From: Magicicada septendecula
Lineage: Eukaryota; Arthropoda; Insecta; Hemiptera; Cicadidae
Assembly: GCA_034769895.1 (NCBI GenBank)
Contig: CM068369.1
Span: 149,086,574-149,150,573, forward strand
DNA length: 64,000 bases
Direction: 5' to 3'
Each line of letters begins with the position of its first letter. The first letter of the stretch is position 1. The notes beneath the pieces are model-generated. The model made no database searches and was not told where the DNA came from. It saw only the letters and a list, made by a program, of their open reading frames with translations. The translations under genes and the position numbers were made by a program. Below are positions 60,701 to 64,000 of the stretch, piece by piece.

Positions 60701-62136
60701 GCGAACATCAATCTCCACTTTATAATAGTTATCTCTCTATCTAAGGAGGAGGGGGGGGTAACTTCCCTGCGGACAGCCAACACTCAGCCATACAACCGAC
60801 GCCCAAACAACGCTGGGGACATCAACCCGGAATGCGGCATGGTTCGGGCCAAACACTAATCCACATTGAAAAACTGACCTACATTTTATATCACTCGAAC
60901 AGCTGATCAGACAGAAAACAAATAAACTGGTCTTTGAATTTAGCCGGATATAACGATACACAATCTATCAGATAAGCAGGCAGCAAGGCTTGAAACACTG
61001 CTACAGCTGCGGCTATCAGCTGGCCAAAGGTTATCTTTCGGATCAGTTTGTATCACTGTTCAAAACTATTGCATCGATTCTGGTTTAATATTTAATTCAT
61101 TCTTTCTAACATCTATTGTCTTTAGTGCAGTTAGCGTTAAAATTCCCGTTTTAAAAAACAAGGTCCCCCAAAAAAAAATCCTAACTCAAATTCATCTGAA
61201 TTCCTTCTTCATTTGGAACGCCCCTCTTACTACTTAAATTCGCTCAGTGTCCACCAGAATTTTACAATTTACAACATACATCACAGACAACAATTTAACA
61301 CCAACACATAAGGAAGAACTTGATCATTCAAGTGGCTCCAGAATACTCTAGCGATACGACGAGATGGGTGTCATAAAAGCAGAGAAACAGCCATGCAAAA
61401 TGCCCAGAAGAGAACACAACACAAAAAAATCAAACTAACTCACTAAATACAACACACAAGTACACATAAAATTCGATATAATCGAAAATATAAAGTATCA
61501 CATCCATGCCCCTGGTCGGACCATAACCGCATTCAAAATACGATACCGCAACGCAACGCCCTCAATAAACAATTACCATATAACTGGGATGCCACCAAAC
61601 ACGTTGTCTAATCCAAGAGACAAGTCATAATCAAACTCAACAAGTACCGACGGCCCTCATCATGTCCAGACTCCGTATGAGCTCCAGGGTATGTGCAAGT
61701 GCAACCAATCAGCACACATTCATTAAAACAAATTAATCACATTCTCATAACCCCTTTTCAAAATTCATCTCGCACTCAACATCACAAAATAATCACTTAG
61801 ACACTAACACATATTAAATTATTTTAAACTTCATTAACCCCCTATTCATTTTATAAAATGTGCTCTTTGTTTTTTTTTTTTGGTCGTTCATTCTGTTAAT
61901 TTATTACACTATCATTAAGTTTTCTTACAACACTTGGATTCTAATCAAAAATAATTTGAAGTAATTTGCAAGTCCTAACACCAGCTGACACGTCTGTAGC
62001 CACACTAAGTTTCATTTAAGAAAATAAATATAAGTCCCCAGATTCTAAAATTTCTCAAGTTCAACAGAGAAAATAAGGCAGAAATCATACCTACTATCCA
62101 TCCAGAATCATAAAAACCACGCTCTGAACTAACATT
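57783..62136. repeat. 4.35-kb macrosatellite, unit 3
   Basis: 4354 bp. Private variants include GGATAAGTG near 59047 (others GGATCAGTG), a longer CA run near 59592, and an extra G in the purine run near 60750. Shares TCATTGAGATATTC with unit 4, against TCATTGAAATATTC in units 1 and 2. Confidence 0.97.
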
Positions 62137-64000
62137 TGAAACCCCCCTTTTATTTTTCTAAGTTTTGTAAATTTTTTTTGAATTTTATTTAATTTTATTT
62201 TTCTTAAGTTTTTTTTTTGTAAAAGGGGAGAGACATCATATTTAGAACTAGGTAAAGAGAAACCTAGAGGAAGCAAAAGTGTGCAAGGCCCAAATACAAT
62301 TACAGACATGTCCCCCCCATGTGAATGACAGGACTTGCAAATGAAAAACTCTTTTAACCAACAAGCGTGTGCTTTATTCAACCTGTAAGATTTTACATAA
62401 ATAACAAGTTCGTGATTGTGTGAGCACACCATTTAAGGCAGAATTATATATATCTATGTATTTCCATTAATTCATAATGTCACAAAGTAAGTGAATTGAT
62501 ATTACTAATTGCAAAAATTTCTGCCTGATCATGTATGAGTCAAAGTTGGTAATAATCTCATTCATAAAGCAATACTAATCTATCAGTGTTGTATAATATC
62601 AATTAGGCTAGCCTGTTGTCTCAGCGAGCACATTTATGGTTATTCTCTTGTTTTAAATCAGTTACATATTCCCCAAAAATATATCTATATATATATATAG
62701 TAAAATTACACACACAAACACATATACGACATGAATAACAAAACATCCCTCATTTCAACACTAACCTCCTCATAAACCCTTTCCCACAGCAGTAAATAAA
62801 TGAACCCAAATATGTATAGCTAGGTACAAATATAAATGATAACGTAAATGGAATATCACAGCTCCTAAGCATAGATTTGCTAGTATATTCACAAGCATAG
62901 TTCACACCAGAGAATGTAAGTTACCGCCCCGAAACTCAACCAGCCAAACGAACCCTTAGCTTAATCATTAAGCATTAAGTATGTGTGTGAAAGAAAATCG
63001 TATCTCATCAACAGCCTCAGACAACCCCCAGCTACGTTATTAAACTCTGCCATGACCAGATGACTTGATAGCACGAGATAATTAACTCCCTAATGGTCTT
63101 AATTAGATGAAAGTTAGATCTTACAGTAAACTGCGGATGTGTGTGTATGTGTGTAACTTCTTACACATTATACAGTTATAAGATACTTCATTAGGTGTAC
63201 TGTGGTAATGTTCACACATGCAATAACATGATGATCACACATAATTGAACATGAGAGTTTGTGCTAGAGTCTAATTTTCAGAACTTCACGAGTGAGCTTC
63301 TGGCGGCTTCTGTGCATTCACATGTTGTAGAGAGAGAGAAATAGATAAACAGAATTTTCCCACCTGGATAGTCCGGTGTACTTAGTTCGTATAGGCGAGG
63401 ATCAGTGATGTCACAGTCATATCACCCGTCCCTGGTGCAGCTTAGCGTTGGAAAAGTTCTTGGTTCAGCTTAGCATCGAAAAGTCCTCGACTGACGGCAT
63501 TGTGGCTAAAGATCGTCTCTGCTATTAGGGGGAACAGATGTTCGTTCGCCCCTGACACCCATCTCGTCCTTGGTCGAGCACCTGGACATACAATACTTGT
63601 AGAGGGTGTCATAAAGAAATTCACGCCACTTAGGCCGTCCACATTAAATACCAACACTAACTTTAAGCAGCTACAGCGCATACACACATCGCCACTAATT
63701 CAGATTAAACAGTACTAAGCTCGTCTAGCAATTATTTTCTTAATGTTTCATTGAGATATTCAAATTGATTTGCTGTGTCTATCGTTGTTATTAATTACAT
63801 CAAAACAGCTGAGTGCAAGATACATTAACATATTCTCTATTGCAATTAACTTGACCCACGACTCTCACATTCATAATTTAATTAAATATAATTTAATTTG
63901 ATTTTGTAACAGCGTTAATGCCCAGATTAAAAAACTGCTCTATACGCACACACACACACAGGCATAACTCATAATGAAAGCTGAAACGCAAAATATATTT
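62137..64000. repeat. 4.35-kb macrosatellite, unit 4 (cut by window edge)
   Basis: First 1864 bp of a fourth unit. The array therefore continues beyond the window and its total copy number is unknown. Confidence 0.97.

Noticed and set aside
49081-64000. Array considered as rDNA, histone, 5S or snRNA cluster
   Set aside because: None of the characteristic sequences of these genes could be found in the unit on either strand.
49081-64000. Array considered as a CRISPR array
   Set aside because: The unit is 4.35 kb, the window is eukaryotic, and there are no short direct repeats with unique spacers.

Overview
The window is eukaryotic, AT-rich and intron/repeat-like, with no bacterial-style gene organisation. 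No intact host protein-coding gene, tRNA, rRNA or CRISPR array could be supported. Nearly everything recognisable is transposable-element sequence or tandem repeat. The mix (Tigger/pogo DNA transposon, Penelope-like elements with GIY-YIG endonuclease and hammerhead ribozymes, Ty3/Gypsy LTR element primed by tRNA-Leu with an arthropod-style TATA/TCAGT promoter, Helitrons, RTE-like LINE tails, long dinucleotide tracts) fits an arthropod, probably an insect with a large repeat-rich genome. The species cannot be fixed from the sequence.

Layout. 1-2972: a decayed Tigger transposon on the minus strand, running off the left edge, with a 5'-truncated Penelope-like element (PLE) nested in it. 2975-6040: no genes; one strong 45-bp-arm hairpin. 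6043-9359: a complete-ended Ty3/Gypsy LTR retrotransposon with gag and protease but no reverse transcriptase, RNase H or integrase. 9360-12440: no genes. 12446-14136 and 17745-18314: three Helitron copies, all on the minus strand, one with a helicase remnant. 14899-16879: two PLE 3' portions arranged head-to-head as a long inverted repeat, each arm ending in a hammerhead ribozyme. 20554-20779: a 226-bp palindrome whose arms carry degenerate hammerhead-like cores. 20885-21257 and 32827-34151: two LINE fragments of apparently related type. 27026-28221: a 1.2-kb palindromic TA-flanked element. 35477-36021 and about 45675-46065: LTRs related to the 6043 element. 36121-38995: a TTAA-flanked element with short terminal inverted repeats. 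49081-64000: at least 3.4 copies of a nearly identical 4.35-kb tandem unit that continues past the right edge.

The genes do not work together as a pathway; the window is a record of nested and rearranged mobile elements. The most noteworthy items are the hammerhead ribozyme motifs (one good copy at 1589-1629, a well-paired copy in each arm of the PLE inverted dimer, degenerate ones at 20597-20735 and 48999-49050), the 4.35-kb macrosatellite of unknown content, and a three-copy dispersed repeat family whose core stays recognisable although its flanks have diverged.
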